Shown here one piece after another: positions 46,115 to 54,887 of a DNA stretch of 64,000 nucleotides. The notes beneath the pieces are model-generated. The model was given only the letters and a program-made list of their open reading frames with translations, made no database searches and was not told the origin of the DNA. Each line of letters starts with the position of its first letter. Positions within the stretch are counted from its first letter, which is position 1. This DNA is from Desulfosoma caldarium. Lineage in GTDB: Bacteria; Desulfobacterota; Syntrophobacteria; Syntrophobacterales; DSM-9756. The DNA is taken from assembly GCF_003751385.1 (NCBI RefSeq), contig NZ_RJVA01000009.1, positions 248,001 through 312,000 on the forward strand. Direction: 5' to 3'. The translations under genes were made by a program, and so were the position numbers.

Positions 46115-47337
46115 TGGGTTACATCAGGGTCAGGAATTTGGGCAAGGCTTACAAGCGTTACAGGTCGAAACATGGCAGATTGCTGGAATGGCTCGGGCTC
46201 GGCGTGCATCACGACCTGAGATGGGTGCTTCGCCACGTAAGTTTTGACGTCGAACCCGGCGAGTCTGTCGGCATTATCGGTTTAAACGGCGCAGGAAAGT
46301 CCACCTTGCTCAAGATCATCGCAGGGGTCGTCAAACCCACCACAGGTTTTGTGGACCTGGGGGGGCGCGTGTCTGCCCTTCTCGAGCTCGGCACGGGTTT
46401 TCATCCAGATTTTACGGGTCGCGAAAATGTCTACACGTCCGGTCAGCTTCGGGGGCTCAGTAAGAAGGAACTTGACGCCAAGATCGAAGAAATCGAACAC
46501 TTTGCCGACATCGGCGATTACTTTGATCAGCCGGTACGGGTTTATTCCAGCGGCATGCAGGTGCGCCTGGCCTTCTCTGTCGCCACGGCCATGAGACCGC
46601 ATATTCTGATCGTCGATGAGGCCCTCAGTGTGGGGGATGCCGCTTTTCAGCATAAAAGTTTTAATCGCATTCGACAGTTTCGAGATGCTGGAACAACCCT
46701 TCTTTTTGTGTCTCACGACCCCGGGGCCGTTAAAACCCTTTGTAACCGTGCGTTACTTATAGATAACGGTCTTATCATAAAAGATGATACACCAGAAGCC
46801 ACACTCGACTACTATAATGCCATTATTGTCAAGCACGAAGAACATCAAAAAATCATGCAGACCGAGACACAAAGAGGTAGAAAATCAACTCGCTCCGGCA
46901 ACACGCATGTCTCCATCTCGTCCGTGGAAATGCTTCAGGATGGGTTGCCCACAAGAGCTGTACAAAGTGGTGAGGCTGTAACCATCCGCATCCAATGTGT
47001 GTCTCGTGTATTGGTTGATGATCTTACTGTGGGCATTTTGATAAGGGATCGTCTTGGAAACGATATTTTTGGCACAAATACCTGGCACCATGGCATAGAA
47101 ATGAAAGGACTTGAACCTGGCAGAATGGTATGTGTTGATTTTTATTTCCCTCGACTTCAGCTTGGAACAGGCAGTTATAGCCTGACCGTCGCGCTTCATA
47201 AAAAGGACAGTCACGTTGCCGGCAACTACGATTGGTGGGACAGGGCGCTGGTGTTTCAGGTCGTCCCTGACAACGGTCCCTATTCCATTGGAAGCTGCAA
47301 TCTTCAGGTCGTGCCTAACTGGTGCATATTAAATTGA
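46111..47337 (+). CDS. wzt: O-antigen/polysaccharide ABC exporter ATPase (Wzt-like)
   Basis: 408 aa. ATPase half: Walker A GLNGAGKST, GFHPDFTGRENVY, signature YSSGMQVRLAFSVA, Walker B ILIVDEALSVGD. Residues about 250-408 are a Wzt C-terminal beta-sandwich (RIQCVSRVLVDDLTVGILIR, YFPRLQLGTGSYSLTVAL type), which in studied Wzt proteins recognises the non-reducing end of the cargo glycan. The ATPase part is GC-rich (36/60 at 46201-46260) while the C-terminal part is AT-rich (22/60 at 46801-46860), suggesting that the cargo-recognition module was exchanged. Confidence 0.94.
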   Translation: MMGYIRVRNLGKAYKRYRSKHGRLLEWLGLGVHHDLRWVLRHVSFDVEPGESVGIIGLNGAGKSTLLKIIAGVVKPTTGFVDLGGRVSALLELGTGFHPDFTGRENVYTSGQLRGLSKKELDAKIEEIEHFADIGDYFDQPVRVYSSGMQVRLAFSVATAMRPHILIVDEALSVGDAAFQHKSFNRIRQFRDAGTTLLFVSHDPGAVKTLCNRALLIDNGLIIKDDTPEATLDYYNAIIVKHEEHQKIMQTETQRGRKSTRSGNTHVSISSVEMLQDGLPTRAVQSGEAVTIRIQCVSRVLVDDLTVGILIRDRLGNDIFGTNTWHHGIEMKGLEPGRMVCVDFYFPRLQLGTGSYSLTVALHKKDSHVAGNYDWWDRALVFQVVPDNGPYSIGSCNLQVVPNWCILN

Positions 47338-47573
47338 TGTGAACCCTTTATAATATGGTCATGGTTTAAATCATCGAGTCGTATATGGGCCTGGATAAAG
47401 ACTTTGACAGAGCATTTGAAAAACGTCACCGCGGATATCAAGAAGTCACTAAAGAACATCAAAGACAATTTGGAATCAAGAGGCACCGCCTTAGAATACA
47501 CCGTGCATGCCCTCTATCACACCCGGTCTTGGATAATAACCATTGCTAGAGACGCGACCTTGGTGGACTAATC
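47338..47573 (+). pseudogene. coding-like remnant after wzt, no start codon
   Basis: The frame directly after the wzt stop stays open with sensible protein-like sequence: IWAWIKTLTEHLKNVTADIK, KSLKNIKDNLESRGTALEYT, VHALYHTRSWIITIARDATL, ending at the stop before 47574. The end resembles the 'LY.SRSW.IT.P.R' tail found at the C-terminus of many polysaccharide glycosyltransferases and methyltransferases. It lacks an ATG, so it is probably the 3' remnant of a lost gene. Tentative. Confidence 0.4.
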
Positions 47574-47924
47574 ATGTTAAAACAATTCTGTCTTCATTGC
47601 GTTCATAACATATGGCACATCACAACTTACCCATTTAAATGGATTCTTAGTGGAGCAATAAAGTTCGTTTTGAATCGTCCGGGATTACGACAATTCCTTC
47701 ATCGGCAGCTCGTTCGGTTTCCATGGATTTACTGGAAACTTTACAATTTTGCCGTCAACAGAAAAATTTTTTTGGATGGAGCGGCTCAGACAAACATGGA
47801 TTCGGGGTCGGACATGCCAACATACAATGACTCGGATTCTGTGCACAATCTCAGTCCCAGAGCTAGGCAGATTTATGAAAAGCTGAAAGTAGCTGTTGAG
47901 CATAATAAAAGCTCATCCTGCTAG
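47574..47924 (+). CDS. small AT-rich hypothetical protein of the glycan cluster
   Basis: 116 aa, hand-counted G+C of 20/60 at 47581-47640. N-terminal amphipathic or membrane-proximal helices (PFKWILSGAIKFVLNRPGLR, FLHRQLVRFPWIYWKLYNFA) and a conserved-looking end LSPRARQIYEKLKVAVEHNK. Tails of this type occur beside or fused to glycosyltransferases and Wzt-associated proteins, so it may be a small accessory protein. Function unknown. Lies between wzt and the tri-domain glycosyltransferase. Confidence 0.6.
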   Translation: MLKQFCLHCVHNIWHITTYPFKWILSGAIKFVLNRPGLRQFLHRQLVRFPWIYWKLYNFAVNRKIFLDGAAQTNMDSGSDMPTYNDSDSVHNLSPRARQIYEKLKVAVEHNKSSSC

Positions 47925-48003
47925 TGGTTTTTGGAAACGAGGCGACACACACGAGCCGGTTTGACTTCATGAAGAATATCAACACAGAGGGTGAACATTA
48001 CGG

Positions 48004-51000
48004 ATGCGCATCGTGATAGACATGCAGGGCTCACAGACAGAGAGCCGATTCCGCGGCATCGGACGCTATACCCTATCCTTTGCCCAGGCCGTGGTGCGCA
48101 ACCGCGGTGAACATGAGGTGGTTCTGGCCTTGAGCGGCCTCTTTCCCGACACCATCGAGCCCCTGCGCGCCGCCTTCGACGGCCTGCTGCCGCAAGAGAA
48201 CATCCGCGTCTGGGAGGCGCCCGGCCCGGTGCGCGAGTGCGAGCCGGACAACCACACCCGCCGCGAAGTGGCCGAAAAAATCCGCGAGGCCTTTCTGGCC
48301 GCGCTGCAGCCGGATGTCATTCACGTGTCCAGCCTCTTCGAGGGCTTTGTGGATGACGGTGTCACCAGCATCAAGACCTTCGACCACCACACGCCGGTCA
48401 GCGTGACGCTGTATGATCTTATTCCCTTGACAAACGGTAAACATTATCTCGACCCCAAGCCGGCGTACCGTGCCTATTACCTGCGCAAGATCGATCACCT
48501 CAAACGGGCCGACCGACTTTTCGGCATTTCGGCATACGCCGGTCAGGAGGCCGTGGCGCACTTGGGCTTCGATTCGGCGCATGTGGTCCATATCGGTACG
48601 GCCAGCGCCGGGAACTTCAAACCCGTGACCGTTCAACCCCATGAGGAAAGGGCGCTGCGGGAAAGGCTTGGGCTTCACCGACCCTTCGCATTCTATTTCA
48701 GCGCCTCGGATGAGCGGAAAAACCACCCGCGCCTCATCAAGGCCTGGGCACAGCTTCCCGAATCGTTACGTCAGGGCCACCAGTTGGCCTTGGCCGGGGT
48801 ACTCACGGGACACCAGACGGTGTTCGAACAGCATGTGCGGAAAGCCGGCTTAAAGCCGGGAAAGGATGTGGTTATTCTTCCTTGGCTGCCCGATGAAGAA
48901 ATCAATCTATTGCTGAATCTCTGCAAAGTTTTTGTCTTTCCCTCTTGGCACGAAGGCTTTGGTTTGCCGGTCCTGGAAGCGATGGAATGCGGCAAGGCGG
49001 TCATCGCCAGCAACACCTCCAGCCTGCCGGAAGTGGTGGGGCGGCAGGATGCGCTCTTTGACCCTTTCGACGTGCATGCCATCGCCCAAAAGATCCGGCA
49101 GGTGCTCACCGACGACGCCTTTCGCCATGACCTCGAACGCCACGCCCTGGAGCAGGCCAACAAATTCAACTGGGAGCAATGCGCCCAAAGAGCTTGGCTG
49201 GCATGGGAAAACTTCCATGACTCGGGTAAACAAGACATTCGACGACTTAGACAGTCGTGGGCAGCCACATACCACAATTTCATCACGAATCAGCAGAGGC
49301 TGATTGATGAAATTGCAATGTTACTCACATCGGGGCGCCATCCGTCCGAAGAGGAATTATGCCGGTTAGCGGAATGTATGGCACGATGCGAACAACAAAT
49401 AGAAAGCTATTTACGGTCAAAGCCGCTACCGAAACAAACCGTATGGCGCATTGAAGGCCCTTTCGATAGCAGCTATAGCTTGGCACTGGTGAATCGGGAA
49501 ACGGCACGCGCCCTTGAAAGCCTGGGCCATACCGTTGTATTGCATTCAACCGAAGGACCCGGAGATTTTCCTGCCAATGAGCAGTTCTTGTCACAAAACC
49601 CTGACCTAGCCGAGATGTACGCTCGTTCTACATCGCTGCCACAGGACACGGCGGATGTAACGAGTCGCAACCTGTATCCTCCACGCGTCGCCGACATGAA
49701 ATGTCGCTTGAATCTGCTTCATTCTTATGGTTGGGAGGAGTCAGGGTTTCCGCAAGAATGGGTCCAGTTGTTCAATCAAAGTTTGCAGGGTATGACCGTA
49801 ATGTCCGAGCATGTTAAAAAGGTCATGGTTGACAATGGTGTCACGGTGCCGGTTGTGGTCACCGGAATCGGCGTGGATCATTGGGAACGCATCGAGCCAG
49901 ATAAGAGACTTGTTGTTCAAGCCAAAAAGTTTCGCTTCTTGCACGTATCGTCCTGTTTTCCTCGAAAAGGTGTTGATTCCCTTCTTCAAGCGTATGGACG
50001 CGCATTCACCATTCATGATGACGTTACCCTGATCATTAAAACATTCCCGAACCCCCACAACAAAATCCATCGCTGGCTGAAGGAGGCCCGCGATGAAAGA
50101 CCTGATTTCCCGGATGTTCTTATCCTTGAAGGAGACTACACAGAAGCCCAACTTAAGGCACTTTATGAGCAGTGTCATGCACTCGTGATGCCCAGCCGTG
50201 CGGAGGGTTTTGGACTACCCATGGCCGAGGCCATGATTTCCGGCCTGCCGGTAATCACAACAGGGTGGGGTGGTCAACTAGAGTTCTGCAACAAGGAGAC
50301 CGCATGGCTCGTTGATTATCGGTTTGAATGGGCCAAAAGCCATTTTCATTTGTTTAGCTCGGTTTGGGCTAATCCGGACATCGAACATTTGGCCGGTGTT
50401 ATGCGCGAGATATATGAAATGCCGGAGGCCCAACGGAAAGCCCGAAGTGTTTCGGGTCGTCGATTACTTCTAGAGAAATTCCGTTGGGTGGATGTGGCCA
50501 AACGCTTGGTGGAGTCTGCACGCTCATGGGCATGTGTGAAAGACACACCCACGCCGCGAATAGGTTGGGTGACGACGTGGAACACCCGTTGCGGCATTGC
50601 CGCATATTCCGAGCATCTCATTAGGAACATGCCAAGCCGTGTGACCGTATTGGCGGCCCATTCTGACGTGTCAACCGCGCATGACCAAGACAATGTTCAT
50701 CGATGCTGGTCCGTCGGTGAGTCTGATCCCTTGGATAATCTTCGTGTCGCTGTTGATCAGTTAGATATTGACACACTTGTCATACAATTCAACTACGGTT
50801 TTTTTAGGCTTGACACCCTATCCGAGTTTTTGATTGACCAAATTGAGCTTGGCCGAGTTGTTGTTGTCGAGCTACATTCAACCACAGACCCGGTGCATGA
50901 ACCGCATAAAAAAATCGAGTTGATGGTCCCAGCACTTTCCCGTTGCCATCGTTTACTGGTACATAGCGTGAACGACATGAACCGCCTGAAATCTCTCGGC

Positions 51001-51723
51001 TTGGTCGATAACGTCGCATTGTTTCCTCACGGTGTTATTGACTATGTGCCACCGGCCAAGGAAAAGCTTGCCAATGAGGAAAAACTTATTTTGGCATCCT
51101 ATGGCTTTTTCTTGCCTCATAAAGGGCTTCATGAATTGATCGAATCTGTTGCTATCCTTCGTGATCAAGGCCTGCCTGTAGAACTCCGTATGATTAATGC
51201 CGAATACCCGGTCCCGGAATCGAAACGATGTATCGAACAAGCTAAGGAGCTCATCAGCACGAAGAACTTGGATGGCATCGTATCCATCTGCACACAATAT
51301 CTTGAAGATTCGTCGAGCCTTTCCAGGCTTAGTGAAGCGGATTTGATCGTATTTCCTTATCAAAACACCGGAGAGTCAGCAAGTGGAGCCGTCCGACATG
51401 GATTGGCCAGCGGGAGACCTGTTGCCGTCACGCCTTTGAGTATTTTTGACGATGTGAAGGAGGTAACCTTTCGCCTCCCGGGCTTCACGCCGCAAGAGAT
51501 CGCTGAGGGTATCCAATTATTTTGGCATTACCTGCTTAATGAAGATTCATTTGCACTCGATATTCTTAAATCCGCAGAGAGATGGAGGTCAATGCATAGA
51601 TATTCAGTTCTAAGTCCTCGGTTTTACAATATGCTCGTTGCATTGTATCAGACGGCTTTTACGCGCGCCGGTGCAGCTCGTGGGGTTTGCCACTGCGCCG
51701 GCGGTCCTAAGCTTCAGCAATGA
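48004..51723 (+). CDS. 1239-aa protein with three glycosyltransferase domains
   Basis: Three consecutive GT-B (GT4-type) units. Domain 1, residues 1-about 410: GSQTESRFRGIGRYTLSFAQ acceptor loop and WHEGFGLPVLEAMECGKAVI near 317. Domain 2, about 480-835: SYGWEESGFPQEWVQLFNQS and SRAEGFGLPMAEAMISGLPV near 730. Domain 3, about 845-1230: GWVTTWNTRCGIAAYSEHLI and ADLIVFPYQNTGESASGAVR near 1112, a less typical donor site. Such enzymes add several sugars of one repeat unit at the membrane. Domain 1 is GC-rich (45/60 at 48181-48240), while domains 2-3 are near 45% (27/60 at 49381-49440), with a switch around 49200. Domains 2 and 3 are paralogous to the 972-aa protein at 57.3-60.2 kb. Confidence 0.9.
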   Translation: MRIVIDMQGSQTESRFRGIGRYTLSFAQAVVRNRGEHEVVLALSGLFPDTIEPLRAAFDGLLPQENIRVWEAPGPVRECEPDNHTRREVAEKIREAFLAALQPDVIHVSSLFEGFVDDGVTSIKTFDHHTPVSVTLYDLIPLTNGKHYLDPKPAYRAYYLRKIDHLKRADRLFGISAYAGQEAVAHLGFDSAHVVHIGTASAGNFKPVTVQPHEERALRERLGLHRPFAFYFSASDERKNHPRLIKAWAQLPESLRQGHQLALAGVLTGHQTVFEQHVRKAGLKPGKDVVILPWLPDEEINLLLNLCKVFVFPSWHEGFGLPVLEAMECGKAVIASNTSSLPEVVGRQDALFDPFDVHAIAQKIRQVLTDDAFRHDLERHALEQANKFNWEQCAQRAWLAWENFHDSGKQDIRRLRQSWAATYHNFITNQQRLIDEIAMLLTSGRHPSEEELCRLAECMARCEQQIESYLRSKPLPKQTVWRIEGPFDSSYSLALVNRETARALESLGHTVVLHSTEGPGDFPANEQFLSQNPDLAEMYARSTSLPQDTADVTSRNLYPPRVADMKCRLNLLHSYGWEESGFPQEWVQLFNQSLQGMTVMSEHVKKVMVDNGVTVPVVVTGIGVDHWERIEPDKRLVVQAKKFRFLHVSSCFPRKGVDSLLQAYGRAFTIHDDVTLIIKTFPNPHNKIHRWLKEARDERPDFPDVLILEGDYTEAQLKALYEQCHALVMPSRAEGFGLPMAEAMISGLPVITTGWGGQLEFCNKETAWLVDYRFEWAKSHFHLFSSVWANPDIEHLAGVMREIYEMPEAQRKARSVSGRRLLLEKFRWVDVAKRLVESARSWACVKDTPTPRIGWVTTWNTRCGIAAYSEHLIRNMPSRVTVLAAHSDVSTAHDQDNVHRCWSVGESDPLDNLRVAVDQLDIDTLVIQFNYGFFRLDTLSEFLIDQIELGRVVVVELHSTTDPVHEPHKKIELMVPALSRCHRLLVHSVNDMNRLKSLGLVDNVALFPHGVIDYVPPAKEKLANEEKLILASYGFFLPHKGLHELIESVAILRDQGLPVELRMINAEYPVPESKRCIEQAKELISTKNLDGIVSICTQYLEDSSSLSRLSEADLIVFPYQNTGESASGAVRHGLASGRPVAVTPLSIFDDVKEVTFRLPGFTPQEIAEGIQLFWHYLLNEDSFALDILKSAERWRSMHRYSVLSPRFYNMLVALYQTAFTRAGAARGVCHCAGGPKLQQ

Positions 51724-51811
51724 TGTCGTTGCTCTTGATGCGGACCGGACAAGCCAAGAGCATCGCGGACCCAATGTTGCAAATTTAGGTCTTGGTTCCC
51801 AAGGGCCGTAA
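51722..51811 (-). repeat. NQDQN-ALG dispersed repeat, copy C
   Basis: Minus strand reads GGGAACCAAGACCTAAATTT and onward, translating ALGNQDLNLQHWVRDALGLS. It aligns with copy A (21133-21207) and copy B (26958-27040) over the NQDxN and RxALGLS blocks. It starts right at the stop codon of the 1239-aa glycosyltransferase gene, on the opposite strand. Confidence 0.6.
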
Positions 51812-51911
51812 CAGGCGGCAATTGCGCTTGACTTGCCCAGAACCGCTTCATAGCATGCCCCGGTGTCAAATTTAGCTGGATCAATTCGATTGTCCCCGTG
51901 AGGAGGATTCC

Positions 51912-52958
51912 ATGGCCCAACGAAAGGCCCTCATTACAGGAATTACAGGCCAAGATGCAGCTTACCTCGCCAAATACCTTTTGGATCATGGCTACCACGT
52001 CGTTGGAACTTTTCGACGCACCGCCTCTTCCAACATGTGGCGACTGGAAGAACTGGGCATCCTGGATCGCGTCGAAATGCTTCCCATGGACCTTCTGGAA
52101 TTAACCAACATTGTTCGCGTGGTCCAAAGGGTTCAACCCTCGGAAATCTACAATTTGGCCGCCCAGAGCTTCGTCGGGGTCTCCTTTGAACAATCCGTCT
52201 ACACCAGCCAGGTTAACGCCATCGGCGTGTGCTACCTTCTGGAAGCCATCCGCACGGTGGACTCTGGCATTCGGTTCTACCAAGCGTCCACGTCGGAAAT
52301 GTTCGGCAAGGTGCGCGCCATGCCCCAAAACGAGAACACCCCCTTTTACCCGCGAAGCCCCTACGCTGTGGCGAAAGTCTACGCCCATTACATGACGATC
52401 AATTACCGAGAAGCGCACGGCCTGCACGCGACCTGCGGCATTCTGTTCAATCATGAATCCCCGCTGCGCGGTCGCGAATTCGTCACGCGTAAGATCACGG
52501 CCTCTTTGGCCAAAATCCGCCATGGCCAGCAGGATGTGCTGGAACTGGGTAATCTGGACGCCTATAGGGATTGGGGATTTGCCGGGGACTATGTGCGCGG
52601 CATGCACCTCATGCTGCAGCAGCCCCATGGCGATGACTATGTGTTGGCCACCGGGGAAATGCATTCCGTTCGAGAATTTTGCGAAAAGGCGGCACAATGC
52701 GCCGGCTTTGACCTGCAGTGGGAAGGCGAGGGAGCTCAAACGCGAGGACGAGATCGCCGCACAGGAAAAACTGTGATTCGCGTAAACCCGGCTTATTATC
52801 GTCCGGCGGAAGTGGATCGGCTCTGCGGCGACGCGTCCAAGGCCAAGAGGGTTCTGGGCTGGAGACCCGAAATGACCTTTGACCAGCTCGTGGAACATAT
52901 GATGCGCGCCGATCTGGAGCGCGCGGCCCGCGGCGTCTTGCAGGCCTTGCGATTCTAA
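51912..52958 (+). CDS. gmd: GDP-mannose 4,6-dehydratase
   Basis: 348 aa SDR that makes GDP-4-keto-6-deoxymannose, the precursor of GDP-fucose, rhamnose and related deoxysugars. TGITGQDAAYLAKYLLDHGY at the N-terminus, NLAAQSFVGVSFEQSVYTSQ, STSEMFGKV, catalytic YAVAKVYAHYMTINYREAHG and the diagnostic GMD block LFNHESPLRGREFVTRKIT. GAGGAGG precedes the ATG. The usual GQDGSYL is GQDAAYL here. No downstream fucose synthase or reductase gene is seen in the window. Confidence 0.96.
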   Translation: MAQRKALITGITGQDAAYLAKYLLDHGYHVVGTFRRTASSNMWRLEELGILDRVEMLPMDLLELTNIVRVVQRVQPSEIYNLAAQSFVGVSFEQSVYTSQVNAIGVCYLLEAIRTVDSGIRFYQASTSEMFGKVRAMPQNENTPFYPRSPYAVAKVYAHYMTINYREAHGLHATCGILFNHESPLRGREFVTRKITASLAKIRHGQQDVLELGNLDAYRDWGFAGDYVRGMHLMLQQPHGDDYVLATGEMHSVREFCEKAAQCAGFDLQWEGEGAQTRGRDRRTGKTVIRVNPAYYRPAEVDRLCGDASKAKRVLGWRPEMTFDQLVEHMMRADLERAARGVLQALRF

Positions 52959-53152
52959 GACTGTTTCTTGGGACGGCCCCACAATGCTTCCTACACACTT
53001 CCCCGTAACCGAGTCCTTCGGGCCTCCGCTTCGCACGAACCGCAACGCGGACCCGACGGCTCCTGCCGAGCCATTTCTCGGCATCGCACAACCGAATGGA
53101 CGGCCCTTCCGGGAGTCCGAAACACCTCATTTCAATCAGGGAGGCAACATCG

Positions 53153-54859
53153 GTGCTCGAAACCCACATCGCGGAAATCGACTTGGACACTTTGGTCAAG
53201 CGCGTTCGCGAGGAACTGGAACGACTCGGCGACAAGCATCCTTCCCTTGAACTTGGACTCCACCCTGAACCCGACCCCGAACCCGGCCCTGAACCCGGCC
53301 CTCGACCCGACTCTGCATCAGACCCTGCACCAGAGCCTCGACCCGACTCTGGACCCGACGCTGCGCCGTCGCCCGCGGCCGACAACGCGGGCCGTCCTTG
53401 TCCTGAGCCCCTACCGTGTACACCGCCCGGAGGTCAGGTATTTTACAAGGACCTGGATGCCTTTTGGGGACCGGATTTTATCGAGCAGGCCTATCGAGCC
53501 ATTTTGGGAAGACCGCCGGATTTAAAAGGGGCGACCCATTTCGGGGACGCTCTGTGCTCCGGCCGCCTCACCAAAGCGGAAGTGGTGTTGAAACTGCGCC
53601 GAAGCCCTGAAGGCCGCTCCCACGCCGTGCGCCTTCGCGGTTTGCTGCCGGCTTTAGTAGGCGCTGTCTGGCGCAAAATTCCCGGCATCGGAAAACTTTT
53701 TCGCCGGCTGGACGCCTTCCAACATTCCATGGCCGCAGTCCCCGTGGAAGTGCTTCAGGCCGTGCAGCGCCGCTTCAATAGTTATGAGCAGTTGGTAGGT
53801 CATTTGCGTGAAGTCGTGCAGCGCCGCTTGGAAAACTATGAGCAGTTGGCGGATCATCTGCGTGAAGTCGTGCATCCGCGCCTTCAAGCCCATGACGGCA
53901 AACTAGACGCTTTGGACGCCGGCTTACATGGGTTTCGTGAAGAGGTGCTTCGGCGCCTGGAGCGTCTTCAGGAACAAGTCGATCATCTTCTGTCCAAGGA
54001 CCTGCCAGGACATCTGCACAACCAGGCCCAAGCGATAGCGCGGGTGCGGGCGGCTTTGGCCGATCATCAACGTTGGCACGGCACTTCGGTCGCCGGCCGA
54101 ACGTCGCCCGCCGCCACACCCACTGCGGATCGGGTTGGGCTGCATACCCCTTCGCAGAATACCCACACGGGGCACTCCGTGACCGAGGAACCTTACCCTC
54201 TTCTGGACGCCCTTTACACGTCCCTGGAAGACGCTTTCCGTGGCTCCACCGAAAGCATCCATGAACGACTTCGTTTCTACCTTCCTTACGTAAGCCGCCT
54301 TCCGCTGGATCTCGTACCCGTTCCCGTTGTGGATGCTGGGTGCGGTCGAGGAGAATGGCTGGAACTCCTTCAATCGGAAGGCATTCAGGCCATCGGGGTG
54401 GACATGAACCCCCTGATGGTGGCCCGCTGCCGGGAAAAGGGCCTGACCGCGGTGGAAGCCGATGCCATTCAGCACCTTCAAGGCCAGGCGCCGGGCTGCG
54501 TGGGGGCGATCACGGCTTTTCAGCTCATCGAACACCTGGAGCTGGACCAACTCATTCGTTTCCTGGACGCCGCCTACCAGGCCTTGGCTCCTGGAGGAAT
54601 GCTTCTCTGTGAGACGCCAAACCCCGAGAACCTCATGGTCTCTTGCTATTCTTTTTACCTGGACCCCACCCATCGGCATCCCATTCCACCGCCGGTGGCG
54701 GTGTTTCTTCTGGAGTCCCGAGGTTTTTGCGATGTGGCCGTGGTCCGGCCGCCAAGGGCGGCCGGAAGCCATCCCGAGGACGAGCCAGACCTTCCGCCGC
54801 TGCTCCGAAAGCTGCTCTTTTCCGAAGAGGACTACGCCGTCATCGGCTACAAACCTTGA
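53153..54859 (+). CDS. DUF4214-like/coiled-coil class I SAM methyltransferase
   Basis: About 568 aa from GTG 53153, which has AGGGAGG eight bases upstream; an ATG at 53096 lacks a ribosome site. Order: a Pro/Asp/Glu-rich repeat region (about 37-75), a DUF4214-like helical unit (FIEQAYRAILGRPPDLKGAT, GRLTKAEVVLKLRRSPEGRS), a coiled coil with 18-residue repeats (YEQLVGHLREVVQRRLEN), and a C-terminal methyltransferase (PVVDAGCGRGEWLELLQSEG, AIGVDMNPLMVARCREKGLT, ITAFQLIEHLELDQLI). The methyltransferase may cap or modify the glycan. Similar three-part proteins sit in glycan clusters of myxobacteria and deltaproteobacteria, as I recall. Confidence 0.85.
   Translation: MLETHIAEIDLDTLVKRVREELERLGDKHPSLELGLHPEPDPEPGPEPGPRPDSASDPAPEPRPDSGPDAAPSPAADNAGRPCPEPLPCTPPGGQVFYKDLDAFWGPDFIEQAYRAILGRPPDLKGATHFGDALCSGRLTKAEVVLKLRRSPEGRSHAVRLRGLLPALVGAVWRKIPGIGKLFRRLDAFQHSMAAVPVEVLQAVQRRFNSYEQLVGHLREVVQRRLENYEQLADHLREVVHPRLQAHDGKLDALDAGLHGFREEVLRRLERLQEQVDHLLSKDLPGHLHNQAQAIARVRAALADHQRWHGTSVAGRTSPAATPTADRVGLHTPSQNTHTGHSVTEEPYPLLDALYTSLEDAFRGSTESIHERLRFYLPYVSRLPLDLVPVPVVDAGCGRGEWLELLQSEGIQAIGVDMNPLMVARCREKGLTAVEADAIQHLQGQAPGCVGAITAFQLIEHLELDQLIRFLDAAYQALAPGGMLLCETPNPENLMVSCYSFYLDPTHRHPIPPPVAVFLLESRGFCDVAVVRPPRAAGSHPEDEPDLPPLLRKLLFSEEDYAVIGYKP
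53762..53896 (+). repeat. 54-bp tandem repeats encoding an 18-residue coiled-coil unit
   Basis: Two near-identical 54-base units at 53762-53815 and 53816-53869 (GTGCAGCGCCGCTT...GTGAAGTC) plus a partial third. Each codes for VQRRxxxYEQLxxHLREV. Exact in-frame duplication suggests recent expansion of the coil between the DUF4214-like and methyltransferase domains. Confidence 0.8.
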
Positions 54860-54863
54860 ACCT

Positions 54864-54887
54864 GGGGTCAGACCTTTATTTTTGAAT
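54864..54887 (+). repeat. GGGGTCAGACC 3'-end element, copy 1
   Basis: GGGGTCAGACCTTTATTTTT followed by GAAT, starting 5 bases after the methyltransferase stop, same strand. Same element as 60470-60498 and 62202-62229 (both minus strand). Confidence 0.8.

Noticed and set aside
53762-53896. Tandem repeats in the methyltransferase considered as a CRISPR array
   Set aside because: Units are directly adjacent without spacers and code in frame for a coiled coil. No CRISPR array or cas gene was seen anywhere in the window.
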